64,000 nt of DNA from Adlercreutzia rubneri. GTDB taxonomy: Bacteria > Actinomycetota > Coriobacteriia > Coriobacteriales > Eggerthellaceae. How positions within the stretch are numbered: the stretch's first letter is position 1; each line of letters starts with the position of its first letter. A program made the translations under genes and the position numbers. The stretch lies in the NCBI RefSeq assembly GCF_009755265.1, contig NZ_WPOO01000003.1, positions 1-64,000 on the forward strand, in the 5' to 3' direction. The notes beneath the pieces are model-generated. The model worked only from the letters and a program-made list of their open reading frames with translations. It made no database searches and had not been told where the DNA came from. This document shows, one piece after another, positions 7,543-16,441 of the stretch.

Positions 7543-9021
7543 CTACACGTACAGTCTGGGCAGTCTTGAGCAGCCGAAGCCGATGGCCACCTCGTGCTGG
7601 ATGGTGCCCAAGGTCTCAGCCATCTGGTCGATGGTGACAGACGCTTCGCCCTGCTCTCCCACAATGGTTACCGTATCGCCGATCTGCGGGGCGAGGTCGT
7701 TGCGCTGGCGCAGGTTCACTTCGAACATGGACTGGTCCATGCAGATGTTGCCCACCTGGTGGAAGCGGCGGCCGGCCAGCAGCACGTCGGTGCGACCGGA
7801 AAGGCCCCGGCGGAAGCCGTCGGCGTAGCCGATGGGCATGGTGCAGATCTTCACGGCGCCGGGGCTGCGGTAGTTCAGGCCGTAGCTGACGCCCTCGCCC
7901 ACCGGCAGCGTCTTCACATCGGTGATGCGGGCCTTCACGCTCATGGCCGGCTTCAGATCGATCATCGGGTAGGCCTCGGGGCACGGGTAGAATCCGTACA
8001 GCGAAATGCCGAGGCGCACCATGTCCAGCTGCACCTCTGGGTAGCGGATGGCGGCCGCGGAGTTCGCCGCGTGCACGATGCCCGGGTTGATGCCGGCCGC
8101 GCGCAGGGCGTTCACGGCTTCCGAGAAGCGCTTGACCTGCCGCTCGAAATCGATGGTGCCGGGGCAGTCGGCCGTGGCAAAGTGGGTGAAGGTGCCCACC
8201 AGATCGAGCGCCCGATGGAACGATATCTGCCGCGCGAATTCCACGACCTCGTCCCAACGCACGCCGATGCGGTTCATGCCCGTGTTCACCTTCATATGGA
8301 AGGGCGCGGACACCCCGAAGGCGTCGGCGGCCTCGGCGTAGCGGATGGCGAACTCGGCGGTGTAGACCGCCGGCATGATCTTGTAGGCCAGAAGCAGCGG
8401 GATGGCCATAGCCGGGGGCTCGCCCAGAATGAGGATAGGGGCGTTCACGTAGGCCTCGCGCAGGGCGATGGCCTCGTCCACCGTGGCCACGCCCAAGTAC
8501 TCGGCCCCGGAGTTCAGCGCCGTTTTGGCGCACTGCACGGCGCCGTGGCCGTAGCCGTCGGCCTTCACCACGGCCATGAGCCGGGTACCCGGATTCAGGC
8601 GCTGCTTCACGGCCGAGGCGTTGTGACGGATGGCGTTCAGGTCGATCTCCACCCAGGCCCAGCGCCGATCCACCTCGGGAATGCGGGCGAGCTTGTCCGG
8701 ATCGAAGCGCGGAGCGCCGGCAGCCGCCGTGCCCTGCTCAGCGAAGCGCAGCACATCGCTGGCCGCCGAGGACAGCTGGGACAGGGGGCGCACTCCGGCC
8801 CCGCGAGCGACTGCATCGGAGCCGCCCTCTGCAGCAACGCCCGCGCCGACGCGCTCGGCGCGGGCCGGCGACCAAGCCTCGGCCAGATTGCGGGCCTGGG
8901 CCTGCTTGCGCGCCGCGAACGGCGTGTCGTCGTACCGCGAGCCGCGCAAGGCGTCGCCCGCGGACACGAAGTTCGGATCTCGGTGCGAAAACCCCGTGAA
9001 CCCGTTGGGAAGATCAGTCAT
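7543..9021 (-). CDS. alr: alanine racemase with N-terminal extension
   Basis: 492 residues against about 370-390 usual. The catalytic fold begins near residue 120 (RRWAWVEIDLNAIRHN). The pyridoxal phosphate lysine is about residue 153 in VVKADGYGHG, the catalytic Tyr region is GEGVSYGLNYRSPG, and PIGYADGFRRGLSGR and the C-terminal barrel follow. It interconverts L- and D-alanine for peptidoglycan. Residues 1-115 form an Ala/Arg/Gly-rich region without recognised domain or signal peptide; GAGGTGGT precedes the ATG at 9021, which supports the long form, though a shorter start cannot be excluded. Lies upstream of the uracil-DNA glycosylase gene. Confidence 0.93.
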   Translation of the reverse strand: MTDLPNGFTGFSHRDPNFVSAGDALRGSRYDDTPFAARKQAQARNLAEAWSPARAERVGAGVAAEGGSDAVARGAGVRPLSQLSSAASDVLRFAEQGTAAAGAPRFDPDKLARIPEVDRRWAWVEIDLNAIRHNASAVKQRLNPGTRLMAVVKADGYGHGAVQCAKTALNSGAEYLGVATVDEAIALREAYVNAPILILGEPPAMAIPLLLAYKIMPAVYTAEFAIRYAEAADAFGVSAPFHMKVNTGMNRIGVRWDEVVEFARQISFHRALDLVGTFTHFATADCPGTIDFERQVKRFSEAVNALRAAGINPGIVHAANSAAAIRYPEVQLDMVRLGISLYGFYPCPEAYPMIDLKPAMSVKARITDVKTLPVGEGVSYGLNYRSPGAVKICTMPIGYADGFRRGLSGRTDVLLAGRRFHQVGNICMDQSMFEVNLRQRNDLAPQIGDTVTIVGEQGEASVTIDQMAETLGTIQHEVAIGFGCSRLPRLYV

Positions 9022-9246
9022 AGTGCTACCACCTCAAACAGCCGCGCCCTATCGAGCGCGGCCGCATCTAGAACACGTTCCTCATGAAGTATAGCGCAGA
9101 CCCGACGCACGGGAACGCGCTCTTTTGGCACGGGACAAAGACTTCCGACCGCGAGAACCCAGTCCCGGAAAGCCATACGGCAAGCACATCCGCAGCCAAC
9201 CCTCCATCGCGACTTCGAAGCCAAAGGCCCTTGCGCGCCCGCTGCC

Positions 9247-9780
9247 TTACCCGAGCTCGCCCCGGGCCGCGGCGGCGGCGAGTTTCTCCGAGAGATCCTT
9301 CTGCGTGCTATGGCCCTCGCCGGCCATCATCTTCACGGCATGGGGAAGCGCCTCCACGATACCTTCCCAGTTCTCGGTGGCCGCCTTAGTGGAGCCGGGC
9401 AGGTTGATGATGAGCGTGTGCCCGCGCTGGGCGCAGATGGCGCGCGAGAGCATGGCGAAGGGCGTGATGGCGACGCTGTGGGCGCGCATGGCCTCGGCGA
9501 TGCCGGGCACCTCGCGGTCGGCCACGTCGCGGGTAGCCTCGGGGGTCACGTCGCGCAGCGAGAGGCCCGAGCCGCCGCAGGTGAGCACGATATCGGCATC
9601 GGTGTTGTCGCAGGCGTCGATGAGTGCGCCGGCGATAAACGGGCGCTCGTCCATTTCCACAACGCGGCGGATGCACTCCCAACCCTGCTCGGCAATGAGC
9701 TGCTCCAGTTTCTGCCCCGCCTCGTCGGTTTCCAAAGTGCGGGTGTCGGAACACGTGATGATAGCGAATTTGATGGTCAC
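9247..9780 (-). CDS. mogA: molybdopterin adenylyltransferase
   Basis: 178 residues of the MogA/MoaB fold. TCGGSGLSLRDVTPEATR is the conserved molybdopterin-binding signature, and THTLIINLPGSTKAA-type sequence (HTLIINLPGSTKAATENW) the C-terminal one. It adenylates molybdopterin before molybdate insertion. The start is taken as GTG at 9780 because AAAGGAAG stands at correct spacing and VTIKFAIITCSDTR matches family N-termini; codons further upstream run into the palindromic repeat. Its partner moeA lies directly upstream on the same strand. The cofactor is needed by the oxidoreductase at 58.6-63 kb. Confidence 0.9.
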   Translation of the reverse strand: MTIKFAIITCSDTRTLETDEAGQKLEQLIAEQGWECIRRVVEMDERPFIAGALIDACDNTDADIVLTCGGSGLSLRDVTPEATRDVADREVPGIAEAMRAHSVAITPFAMLSRAICAQRGHTLIINLPGSTKAATENWEGIVEALPHAVKMMAGEGHSTQKDLSEKLAAAAARGELG

Positions 9781-9820
9781 TTTTACTTCCTTTCTTAGCA
9801 GCTCCCTTGAAACCCCCAGG

Positions 9821-9942
9821 GGCGATGCGGGGGCACAAGTGCCGTGCTCAAACAGCATTCTATGGCATTTCTCGCCGGGGGTCACGGCGTTTTCGCATGC
9901 CATAGAATGAACTGCGCGCGGCACCAGCGCCCCCGCCTCGCC
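9821..9942. repeat. 120-bp palindromic repeat, copy 2
   Basis: Same 86-bp core as the copy at 7364-7483 with six substitutions. The outer arms (9821-9844 and 9919-9942) differ in sequence from those of copy 1 but still pair at 20 of 24 positions. It lies between moeA and mogA, both leftward. Confidence 0.85.
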
Positions 9943-9959
9943 ATGCACGGTTGCCTCCG

Positions 9960-11204
9960 CTACAGCACGACTTCCTCGGGAATATCGAGCAGCAGGCAGT
10001 CGACGATGGAGCCGGCGGGCTGGGGCGCAGTGCCCTCGGGCATGACGGCCAGGCAGTTGGTTTTCTGGATGGGACCGAACAGCCCCGAGCTCTGGTTCTT
10101 GGCCGGCGTCACCTCATAGCCCTCGGCGGTACGCGTCAGGTTCGCCCGCAGATAGATGCGGCGCGGATCGCGGTTCTTCTCGTCGGCGGTAAGGCGCGCC
10201 TTCACCACGGGATGATCCATGAAGCGATAGCCCTGCATGGTGCGCAGCGCGGGGCGGATGAGCAGCTGGAAGCCCACGTAGGCCGCCGCCGGGTTACCGG
10301 GCAGTCCGAAGACGGGCGTGCCCTCCACCATGCCGAAGGTCTGGGCCTTGCCGGGGCGGATGTTCACGGTGGTCATCATAAGCTCGCCGAGCTCGGCCAC
10401 CACCGGCTTGATGAAGTCGAAGTCGCCGTTGGCAGCCCCTCCCGTAGTGACGACGAGGTCGTACTCGCGGGCCGCAGCGGCCACGGCGTCGCGCAGGGCC
10501 TCGAAGGTGTCCTGGACGATGGGCAGCATCACGGCCTCGGCGCCGGCCTCGCGGGCGCAGGCGGCCATGGCGTAACTGTTGGAGTTGCGGATCTTGCCGG
10601 GGCCGGGCACCTCGGAAGGCGGCACGAGCTCGCTGCCCGTGGCGATGACGGCCACGCGCGGACGGCGGTAGACGGGCACCTCCAGCACGCCGCAACCGGC
10701 CAAAAAGCCGACGCCGGCGGCGGTGAGCACATCGCCCGCTTCCACGACCACGTCTCCCGCATGGGCCTCCTCGCCGGCGGCGCGGATGTTGGAGCCCACC
10801 TTCGTCGGGGCGGCAAACGACACCACCGAGCCCGGCTTGCCGTCGCCTTCCACGACGCCCACGATCTCGTACTTCACTACAGCGTCGGCATCGGCGGGCA
10901 GGCAGGCGCCGGTCATGATGCGCACGCATTCGCCGTCGTCTATGGTTCCCTCGAACACATCTCCGGCACCGATCTCGGCAATGACCCGCAGGGTCGCAGG
11001 AGCCTCCTCGGTAGCCTCGGCGATCTCGGCAGCGCGCAGGGCGAAGCCGTCCATGGCCGAATGCGCGAAGGGCGCAACATCGATGTCGCTTGTCTGATCG
11101 GCCGCCACCACACGCCCGACGGCATCGAGCAGCTCCACCGTTTCCACGGGCAGTTTCTCCACGGCCCCGCACACGAGCGCGCGGGCCTCTTCCAACGGAA
11201 TCAT
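9960..11204 (-). CDS. moeA: molybdopterin molybdenumtransferase
   Basis: 414 residues from ATG 11204. Domain order follows MoeA: an N-terminal segment with RVVAADQTSDIDVAPF and SAMDGFAL, a hinge with RIMTGACLPADADAVV, a MogA-like domain with VAVIATGSELVPP, VVTTGGAANGDFDF and FGLPGNPAAAYVGF, then a C-terminal beta domain. It inserts molybdate into adenylated molybdopterin and acts with MogA, the next gene. The start is uncertain. The frame stays open to GTG 11309 (449 residues), and a perfect TATAAT lies 8 nt before that GTG, which would suit a leaderless mRNA; ATG 11204 matches family N-termini but has only a weak GAGAGA site. Confidence 0.92.
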   Translation of the reverse strand: MIPLEEARALVCGAVEKLPVETVELLDAVGRVVAADQTSDIDVAPFAHSAMDGFALRAAEIAEATEEAPATLRVIAEIGAGDVFEGTIDDGECVRIMTGACLPADADAVVKYEIVGVVEGDGKPGSVVSFAAPTKVGSNIRAAGEEAHAGDVVVEAGDVLTAAGVGFLAGCGVLEVPVYRRPRVAVIATGSELVPPSEVPGPGKIRNSNSYAMAACAREAGAEAVMLPIVQDTFEALRDAVAAAAREYDLVVTTGGAANGDFDFIKPVVAELGELMMTTVNIRPGKAQTFGMVEGTPVFGLPGNPAAAYVGFQLLIRPALRTMQGYRFMDHPVVKARLTADEKNRDPRRIYLRANLTRTAEGYEVTPAKNQSSGLFGPIQKTNCLAVMPEGTAPQPAGSIVDCLLLDIPEEVVL

Positions 11205-11317
11205 TTCTCTCACAGGATCGGTCCTTCCCTTCCGCCCCGCCGCGCCATGCTCGGCACCATCGCGCCACAGCAGCACCGCGAGCACGGAATCCAACCGTCG
11301 TCGTTTCACTGGGGATC

Positions 11318-11323
11318 ATTATA
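11318..11323 (-). promoter_or_regulatory. -10 box TATAAT in front of moeA
   Basis: Perfect -10 on the minus strand, no convincing -35 at 16-18 bp. It lies 8 nt before an in-frame GTG (11309), the same geometry seen at the EamA transporter gene. Confidence 0.5.
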
Positions 11324-11407
11324 ACTATTGCAGGATAACTACGGTCGAAAAGAGCGACGTTTTCACCGTCGCCGCAGATGCCTTCTCCGAAAAGATTCGC
11401 GCAATTC

Positions 11408-13204
11408 CTAGTCGCCGAACTGCATGCGGTAGTAGCGGGCGTAGACGCCATCGCGGGCCAGCAGCTCCTCGTGGGTTCCCTGCTCGAGCACACGGCCGTC
11501 CTCCACCACGGCGATGAGGCTCGCGTTGCGGATGGTGGACAGGCGGTGCGCGATGGTGATGGTGGTGCGCCCGCGGGAGAGCTCCGCCAGCGACGCCTGG
11601 ATGGCGTGCTCGCTCTCGTTGTCAAGGGCGCTCGTGGCCTCGTCCAGAATGAGGATGCGCGGATCGCGCAGGAACACGCGCGCGATGGAGATGCGCTGCT
11701 TCTGGCCGCCGGACAGCCGCGCGCCGCGCTCGCCCACGAGCGTGTCGTAGCCGTCGGGCAGCGAGCAGATGAACTCGTGGATGTTGGCCTTGCGCGCCGC
11801 CTCCTCGATTTCGGCCTGGGTGGCGCCGGGGCGGCCGTAGGCGATGTTCTCCCCCACCGTGCCGCCGAACAAATACACGTCCTGCTGCACGATGCCGATG
11901 GCGTCGCGCAGGCTTGCCAATGACACGTCGCGCACGTCCACGCCGTCGATGGTCACCGCGCCGCCGGCCACGTCGTAGAAGCGCGGCAGAAGCGAGCAGG
12001 TGGTGGTCTTGCCGCCGCCCGAGGGCCCCACGAGCGCCACCGAGGTGCCGGCGGGGATGGAAAGCGTGAGCCCGTCGAGCACCGGATGGGTGCCGTCGTA
12101 GGAGAACGTCGCGTCGCGATAATCCACAGCGCCGCGCACCTCGCCGCCGCAGGCCTCGGCCAAAGTGGGCGCGCCGGGCTTGGTGGCCACGTCGGGCCGC
12201 TCGGCCAGCACCTCGATGAAGCGGCGGAAACCTGCGTAGCCCTTCTGCAGGGTCTCGGTGAAGTTGATGAGCTGCTCTACCGGTGCCATGAAGATGCCCA
12301 CATACAGGGCGTAGATGGCCAAATCGGTCACGGCGAGCGTTCCTGCGGCCACGAAGTAGCCGCCGCCCACCACGACGATGGTGTACAAAAGCCCCGTGAA
12401 CAGCGAGTTCAGCCCATGGAAGGCGCCCATGAACTTGTAGGATCGGTTCTTCGTGTCGAGAAATGCCTCGTTGGCCGCGCGGAACTTCTCGCGCTCGGCG
12501 TCCTCGCCGCCGAAGGACTTCACGACGCGGATGCCGCCGAGGGAATCCTGCACCGCCGCGTTGATGCCGGCCATGCGCTCGCGGTTCTCGCGGAATATGC
12601 GGCGGCGCCAGTAATTCAGCGCGAAGGACAGCGCCGCCATGACGATGGTGACGACAAGCATGATGGCGGTGAGCGGCCCGTTGATCATGAACAGCAGCAC
12701 GAAGGAGCCGACGATCTTGAGCGTGCAGATGAACAGGTTCTCCGGCCCGTGGTGCGCGAGCTCCGATATGTCGAACAGATCGGTGGTGATCTTCGACATC
12801 ATGACACCGGTGTTGTGGCGGTCGTAGTAGCCGAAGGAGAGGCGCTGGTACTGCTCGAACAAATCGCGGCGCATGTCGGCCTCCATGCGCGCGCCCATGA
12901 CGTGACCCCAATAAGTGATGAACCACTGGCAGCCCGTGCGCGCGGCGTACAGCGCGATGAAGAGCAGCGCGATGAGCCCGAGGCTGCCCAAGATGACCGA
13001 GGGCGCCTCCGTGAAGAACTCGCGGGTGAAGAAGTTCAGCAGCTGCGGAAAGGCCAGATCGACCCCGGCCAAGATGCAGGCGGCCACGAGATCGGCAAAG
13101 AAGAGCGCCTTGTAGGGCTTGTAGTAGCCGGCGAACCGCCGCAGCACCTCGGCGGCGGCGACGTCGGCGTGTGTTTCCTTGGATGTGTCGACAGCAGTGG
13201 CCAT
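11408..13204 (-). CDS. ABC exporter, fused membrane and ATPase domains
   Basis: 598 residues. Six transmembrane helices (about residues 30-320) form an ABC type I exporter domain. The nucleotide-binding domain (about 355-598) has Walker A GPSGGGKTTT, signature LSGGQKQRISIARV, Walker B ILILDEATSALD and the switch His in TIAHRLSTI. It works as a dimer; because the gene stands alone it is probably a homodimer, MsbA/MdlB-like. The substrate (lipid, peptide or drug) cannot be read from sequence. It is followed on the same strand, after about 100 bp, by moeA, which has its own candidate promoter. Confidence 0.92.
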   Translation of the reverse strand: MATAVDTSKETHADVAAAEVLRRFAGYYKPYKALFFADLVAACILAGVDLAFPQLLNFFTREFFTEAPSVILGSLGLIALLFIALYAARTGCQWFITYWGHVMGARMEADMRRDLFEQYQRLSFGYYDRHNTGVMMSKITTDLFDISELAHHGPENLFICTLKIVGSFVLLFMINGPLTAIMLVVTIVMAALSFALNYWRRRIFRENRERMAGINAAVQDSLGGIRVVKSFGGEDAEREKFRAANEAFLDTKNRSYKFMGAFHGLNSLFTGLLYTIVVVGGGYFVAAGTLAVTDLAIYALYVGIFMAPVEQLINFTETLQKGYAGFRRFIEVLAERPDVATKPGAPTLAEACGGEVRGAVDYRDATFSYDGTHPVLDGLTLSIPAGTSVALVGPSGGGKTTTCSLLPRFYDVAGGAVTIDGVDVRDVSLASLRDAIGIVQQDVYLFGGTVGENIAYGRPGATQAEIEEAARKANIHEFICSLPDGYDTLVGERGARLSGGQKQRISIARVFLRDPRILILDEATSALDNESEHAIQASLAELSRGRTTITIAHRLSTIRNASLIAVVEDGRVLEQGTHEELLARDGVYARYYRMQFGD

Positions 13205-13356
13205 AGGCCCATTCTAGCCCTCTGGGATTAATTTCGATGCCGAAGTCATCACGCTTTCACAACCCTTCGACGAATCGTCGCTCCCCGTCCTCCTTCATCT
13301 CCGCAACCGGCCCCGCAACCGCCCAAACATCCACTTTGGAACCCGAACCTTCGCTG

Positions 13357-13408
13357 GCATAACTTCGGTCGACGAACTACCGCTTTTCTGCATGAGATCT
13401 CTTGCCTG
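13357..13408 (+). repeat. dispersed 52-bp repeat, copy 2
   Basis: The well-conserved part is 13364-13395: TTCGGTCGACGAACTACCG followed by TTTTCTGCATGAGATCTC. It opens the 13.4-16.9 kb accessory segment and lies between the divergent ABC exporter and TIGR00300 genes. Confidence 0.7.
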
Positions 13409-13424
13409 CAGAGTTTCACATTCC

Positions 13425-13453
13425 TTGGGAACCGGAGGCCGAAGCGCTACAAT
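13425..13453 (+). promoter_or_regulatory. promoter of the TIGR00300 gene
   Basis: TTGGGA (13425-13430), 17-bp spacer, TACAAT (13448-13453). The start codon is 32 nt further on, leaving room for the AAGG ribosome site. Confidence 0.65.
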
Positions 13454-13484
13454 GGCCTCAGCCACCCAGAGAAAGAAGGCGACT

Positions 13485-14621
13485 ATGCCGTTTTCGCCCG
13501 CGCCGTTTACACCCACGCCCTACACGCCGCCCGACTTCACGCTCCCCCACCTCGCCGCCGCGCCCGATGTGACGCTCGTGCCCGCGCCGAAGGATTTCGT
13601 GGCCCCGGAGGGCTACCACGCCATGTCCATTTATCCGGAGTATCTGAAGATCGCAGGGCAATGGACGCTCGCCCGCGATTCCCGCATGGATTGCGTGGCC
13701 GTCGTGGAAGGCGGCAACGTGTTCGTGCGCGAGTTCCGCCACATCCGCGCCGGCGATCTCATCGCCTGCGGACGCACGGAAAACGGCGAGGAGGGCATTC
13801 TCGTCTACACCGACGGCTTCCGCGGTCTGGCCACATCGGAGGACGGCGCTCCGCACCCGGGCGGCCACGACAACTTCGCCTTCCGCCTGGGCCGCTCTCG
13901 CGAGACCGCGTTCTCGCGCGACTATGACGAGCTCTACGAGCTTCTGCGCCACGACCGCGACCACGGCTCCATTGTATGGGTCATGGGGCCGGCCTTCACC
14001 TTCAACGGGTACTCCCGCGAGGCCTTCGCGAAAATCATCGACGCCGGCTATGCGGACGCGGTGTTCGCCGGCAATGCTCTCGCCACCCACGATTTGGAAG
14101 GGGCCTACTTCCACACGTCCCTCGGTCAGGACATCGACACCCAGGAGAACCGCCCCAACGGCCACTACCACCACCTGGACACCATCAACCGCGTGCGCTA
14201 TTGGGGATCCATCGAGCGGTTCATCGAAGAAGAGGGCGTGCGCGACGGCATCATGAACGCGCTGGTGCGCAATGGCGTGCCCTACGTGCTGGCCGGATCC
14301 ATCCGCGACGACGGCCCTCTGCCCGGCGTGTACGGCAACGCCTACGAGGCGCAGGACGCTATGCGCGACCACATTCGCAGCGCCACCACCGTCATCTGCA
14401 TGGCCACCATGCTGCACACCATCGCCACGGGGAACATGACCCCCTCCTACCGCGTGCTGGCCGACGGCACCATACGTCCCGTGTACTTCTACTGCGTGGA
14501 CATCGCCGAATTCGCCGTGAACAAGCTGGTGGATCGTGGCAGCCTCGCCAGCCGCGGCATCGTCACCAACGTTCAGGACTTCATCGCCAACATCGCCAAA
14601 GGATTGGGGCTTTTGGGTTAG
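13485..14621 (+). CDS. TIGR00300-family protein (ornithine cyclodeaminase-like)
   Basis: 378 residues. The C-terminal two thirds match the LOR/SDH-type conserved domain of TIGR00300: MGPAFTFNGY, DAVFAGNALATHDLEG, a GHYHHLDTINRVR block, YVLAGSIRDDGPLPGVYGNA, MATMLHTIATGN and FYCVDIAEFAVNKLVDRG. Archaeal members and the C-terminal half of cyanobacterial ArgZ/AgrE convert ornithine to proline with release of ammonia using bound NAD. Here the N-terminal arginine dihydrolase domain of ArgZ is absent. ATG 13485 is preferred over an in-frame ATG 33 nt upstream because AAGG precedes it. Substrate assignment is by family only. It is followed within 5 nt by a flavoprotein remnant. Confidence 0.75.
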   Translation: MPFSPAPFTPTPYTPPDFTLPHLAAAPDVTLVPAPKDFVAPEGYHAMSIYPEYLKIAGQWTLARDSRMDCVAVVEGGNVFVREFRHIRAGDLIACGRTENGEEGILVYTDGFRGLATSEDGAPHPGGHDNFAFRLGRSRETAFSRDYDELYELLRHDRDHGSIVWVMGPAFTFNGYSREAFAKIIDAGYADAVFAGNALATHDLEGAYFHTSLGQDIDTQENRPNGHYHHLDTINRVRYWGSIERFIEEEGVRDGIMNALVRNGVPYVLAGSIRDDGPLPGVYGNAYEAQDAMRDHIRSATTVICMATMLHTIATGNMTPSYRVLADGTIRPVYFYCVDIAEFAVNKLVDRGSLASRGIVTNVQDFIANIAKGLGLLG

Positions 14622-14625
14622 AAGG

Positions 14626-15153
14626 TTGCGCAACATCGGAAAGGTCATCCCCGACGACGACCCTCTTATCGACCGCGTTCCCGAATGGCAGCGCGATTGG
14701 CGCAATGCCTTCCAGATGATGGTCGATGCCGGCGCCGTCAAGGAATGCGACACCATCGAGGAGTTGGAAGAGGCCCTCGGATTGCGCGAAGACGTGCTCG
14801 TGCAGGCTGTTAAGGACTGGAACGCCGCCTGCGAGGCCGGAGAGGACACTGTTCCCACCTACAAGTACGATCCCTCGTGGCTCATCCCCATCAGCGAGCC
14901 TCCCTATTACGGAGCGAAGCTCGGCGGCAACCTGTTCGCCACCAAGTGCGGACTGCGCATCAACCCCAAGATGCAGGTCATCGATACCGAAGGCGCCGTT
15001 ATTCCCGGGCTTTACGCTGGCTGGCACACCGCCGGAGGCTCGAACGGCGAGAACAACCTCGCCGGCAAGCCCTTCAACGGCCTGTACGGTGATGTGGGAC
15101 TATCGTTCCTCGGTGGGTACATGGCCGCAGGCTCTATCATCGGCGAGATCTAG
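14626..15153 (+). pseudogene. C-terminal remnant of an FccA-like FAD-binding flavoprotein
   Basis: About 175 codons in one open frame that match only the end of the fumarate reductase/3-ketosteroid dehydrogenase-like flavoproteins abundant in Eggerthellaceae. The remnant starts LRNIGKVIPDDDP, has the cap-domain region DTIEELEEALGL, and ends with AVIPGLYAGWHTAGG, NGENNLAGKPFNG and GGYMAAGSIIGE, the FAD-binding C-terminal loop. The N-terminal 300 or more residues with the GxGxxG FAD site, signal peptide and flavin domain are missing, replaced by the TIGR00300 gene that ends 4 nt before. No ribosome site or start suits this fragment. A LysR gene faces it, as is common beside intact relatives. 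Probably a deletion product. Confidence 0.8.
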
Positions 15154-15193
15154 TCAGCCATCTTTCGCCACAACCTATCATTAGCCCTCCCCT

Positions 15194-15220
15194 GGCGCCC
15201 CGTCCAACCGACGGGGCGCC
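15194..15220 (+). terminator. hairpin after the flavoprotein remnant
   Basis: Eleven-bp stem GGCGCCCCGTC (15194-15204) with GACGGGGCGCC (15210-15220). No clear T-run follows, so Rho-independent function is uncertain. Confidence 0.5.
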
Positions 15221-15293
15221 GTCATGTTGCACCGCCGACAGAGGCGCCAGCGCACCCTGCCACCAGCCGAGGCATCATCACCCCCAGAAGACA

Positions 15294-16229
15294 TTATTCC
15301 AACGAAGAAATGCTCTCCTTCAGGCAGTCGACGAACAGCTTCCCGTTCTCCCCGATGCGCTCCTCGTTGTAGATCACATAGAGATCGCAGGGCACCGTAA
15401 AATCGTCGACCGCGAATATCTTGATGTCGGAGCTCGCCCGCAGACCCGAGCGCACTCCCCCCAGCGCAATGCCGAACGTCTCGCCCGTTCCCGACAGATA
15501 CAGGTCAAGATAGTTCGAGCAAGGCTGATTGTCGGGCTCCACGGCTACCCCGACCCCTGCAAACCATTCGATGAGCACGCGGCCCGCGCGTTCCATATTC
15601 GCGGAATTCCCCAAGAGCATCGTGAAGCCGTCCAAGTCGGCCGCCGTCACGCGATCGCACTCAAACAGAGGACAGGAGCGGTTCATCCAAAAACGACATT
15701 CGCCCTCGCTAAAGCGAAAAGCCCCCACTCCGGCAGGCAGCTCATCGGGCAGCGCCTCTTCCCCGCCATCTCGTCGCCTCACTTGAACGAAAATGGAAAG
15801 ATCCGCCTTGCCGCTCTCCACCGCTTCCATGTTCGCGTAAGCGCCCGACGCCATGAGCATTTCGAGGCATCGGTCAGGATGATCCCGTCGGAAAGCGTGC
15901 AGCGCACGCGTCAGCAACTCCTCGAAGGGAGCGTAATCGAGGGTGCCCACCACTATGGACGACGAGGCTTCCGCCAGCGCCCGGCACTCTTCCGCGCTTT
16001 CCTCTACCAGCTTCACTATGGCACGAGCACGCTTCAGAAAAAGACGGCCGGCTGGCGATAGCTCCAACTGACCGACGCGCTTGACCGTAAGAGGCGCCCC
16101 TACCTCCTCCTCGAGTGCGTGAATATGGGCCCGCAGCGTCGGTGGCGACACGAACAGATCAGCAGCCGCCTGGGCGAAATTGAGAGAGCGCGAGAATTCG
16201 ATGTACTCGCGCAGATATGCGGTGTCCAC
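15294..16229 (-). CDS. LysR-family transcriptional regulator
   Basis: 311 residues. The winged helix-turn-helix is at about 3-62 (LREYIEFSRSLNFAQAAADL then LFVSPPTLRAHIHALEEEVG), and the effector domain at about 90-300. Start is GTG 16229, preceded by AAGGAG at 7 nt; codons upstream in the same frame lack a ribosome site. LysR proteins bind as tetramers and respond to small molecules. The neighbour it faces is a truncated flavoprotein, so its ancestral target may be lost. TATACT at 16277-16282 (minus strand) is a plausible -10. Close relatives in this group control respiratory flavoproteins, but that is context inference. Confidence 0.88.
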   Translation of the reverse strand: MDTAYLREYIEFSRSLNFAQAAADLFVSPPTLRAHIHALEEEVGAPLTVKRVGQLELSPAGRLFLKRARAIVKLVEESAEECRALAEASSSIVVGTLDYAPFEELLTRALHAFRRDHPDRCLEMLMASGAYANMEAVESGKADLSIFVQVRRRDGGEEALPDELPAGVGAFRFSEGECRFWMNRSCPLFECDRVTAADLDGFTMLLGNSANMERAGRVLIEWFAGVGVAVEPDNQPCSNYLDLYLSGTGETFGIALGGVRSGLRASSDIKIFAVDDFTVPCDLYVIYNEERIGENGKLFVDCLKESISSLE

Positions 16230-16441
16230 GGACAGCTCCTTCCCCACCCCCGAATCGCGGAACGCAACCTGCAACCAGTATACCCCATCAGCTCCTCGCA
16301 GCAGGTCAGCAGCCGCTGGGGCCAAACTCAACCGATGTTGCGCAAATACGGCTTTTCTGCTACCGCTCCTTCGGGGTTTCAGGGCTCCTCGACCCTGAAT
16401 TCGCTGAGGCTAGCCACGAGCTTCAGCCCGAAGCTGCTCTC

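Noticed and set aside
7320..7664. N-terminal extension of the uracil-DNA glycosylase to about 303 residues
   Set aside because: The added codons run through the palindromic repeat and the 3' end of alr's spacer; the family N-terminus and a ribosome site are at 7319.
9781..9948. N-terminal extension of MogA to 233 residues
   Set aside because: Same reason: the extension is the second palindromic repeat translated; GTG 9780 has the ribosome site.
11205..11311. Molybdenum cofactor riboswitch in the moeA leader
   Set aside because: About 107 nt is too short, no conserved Moco motif was seen, and the frame is open through it, which fits a leaderless N-terminal extension as well.
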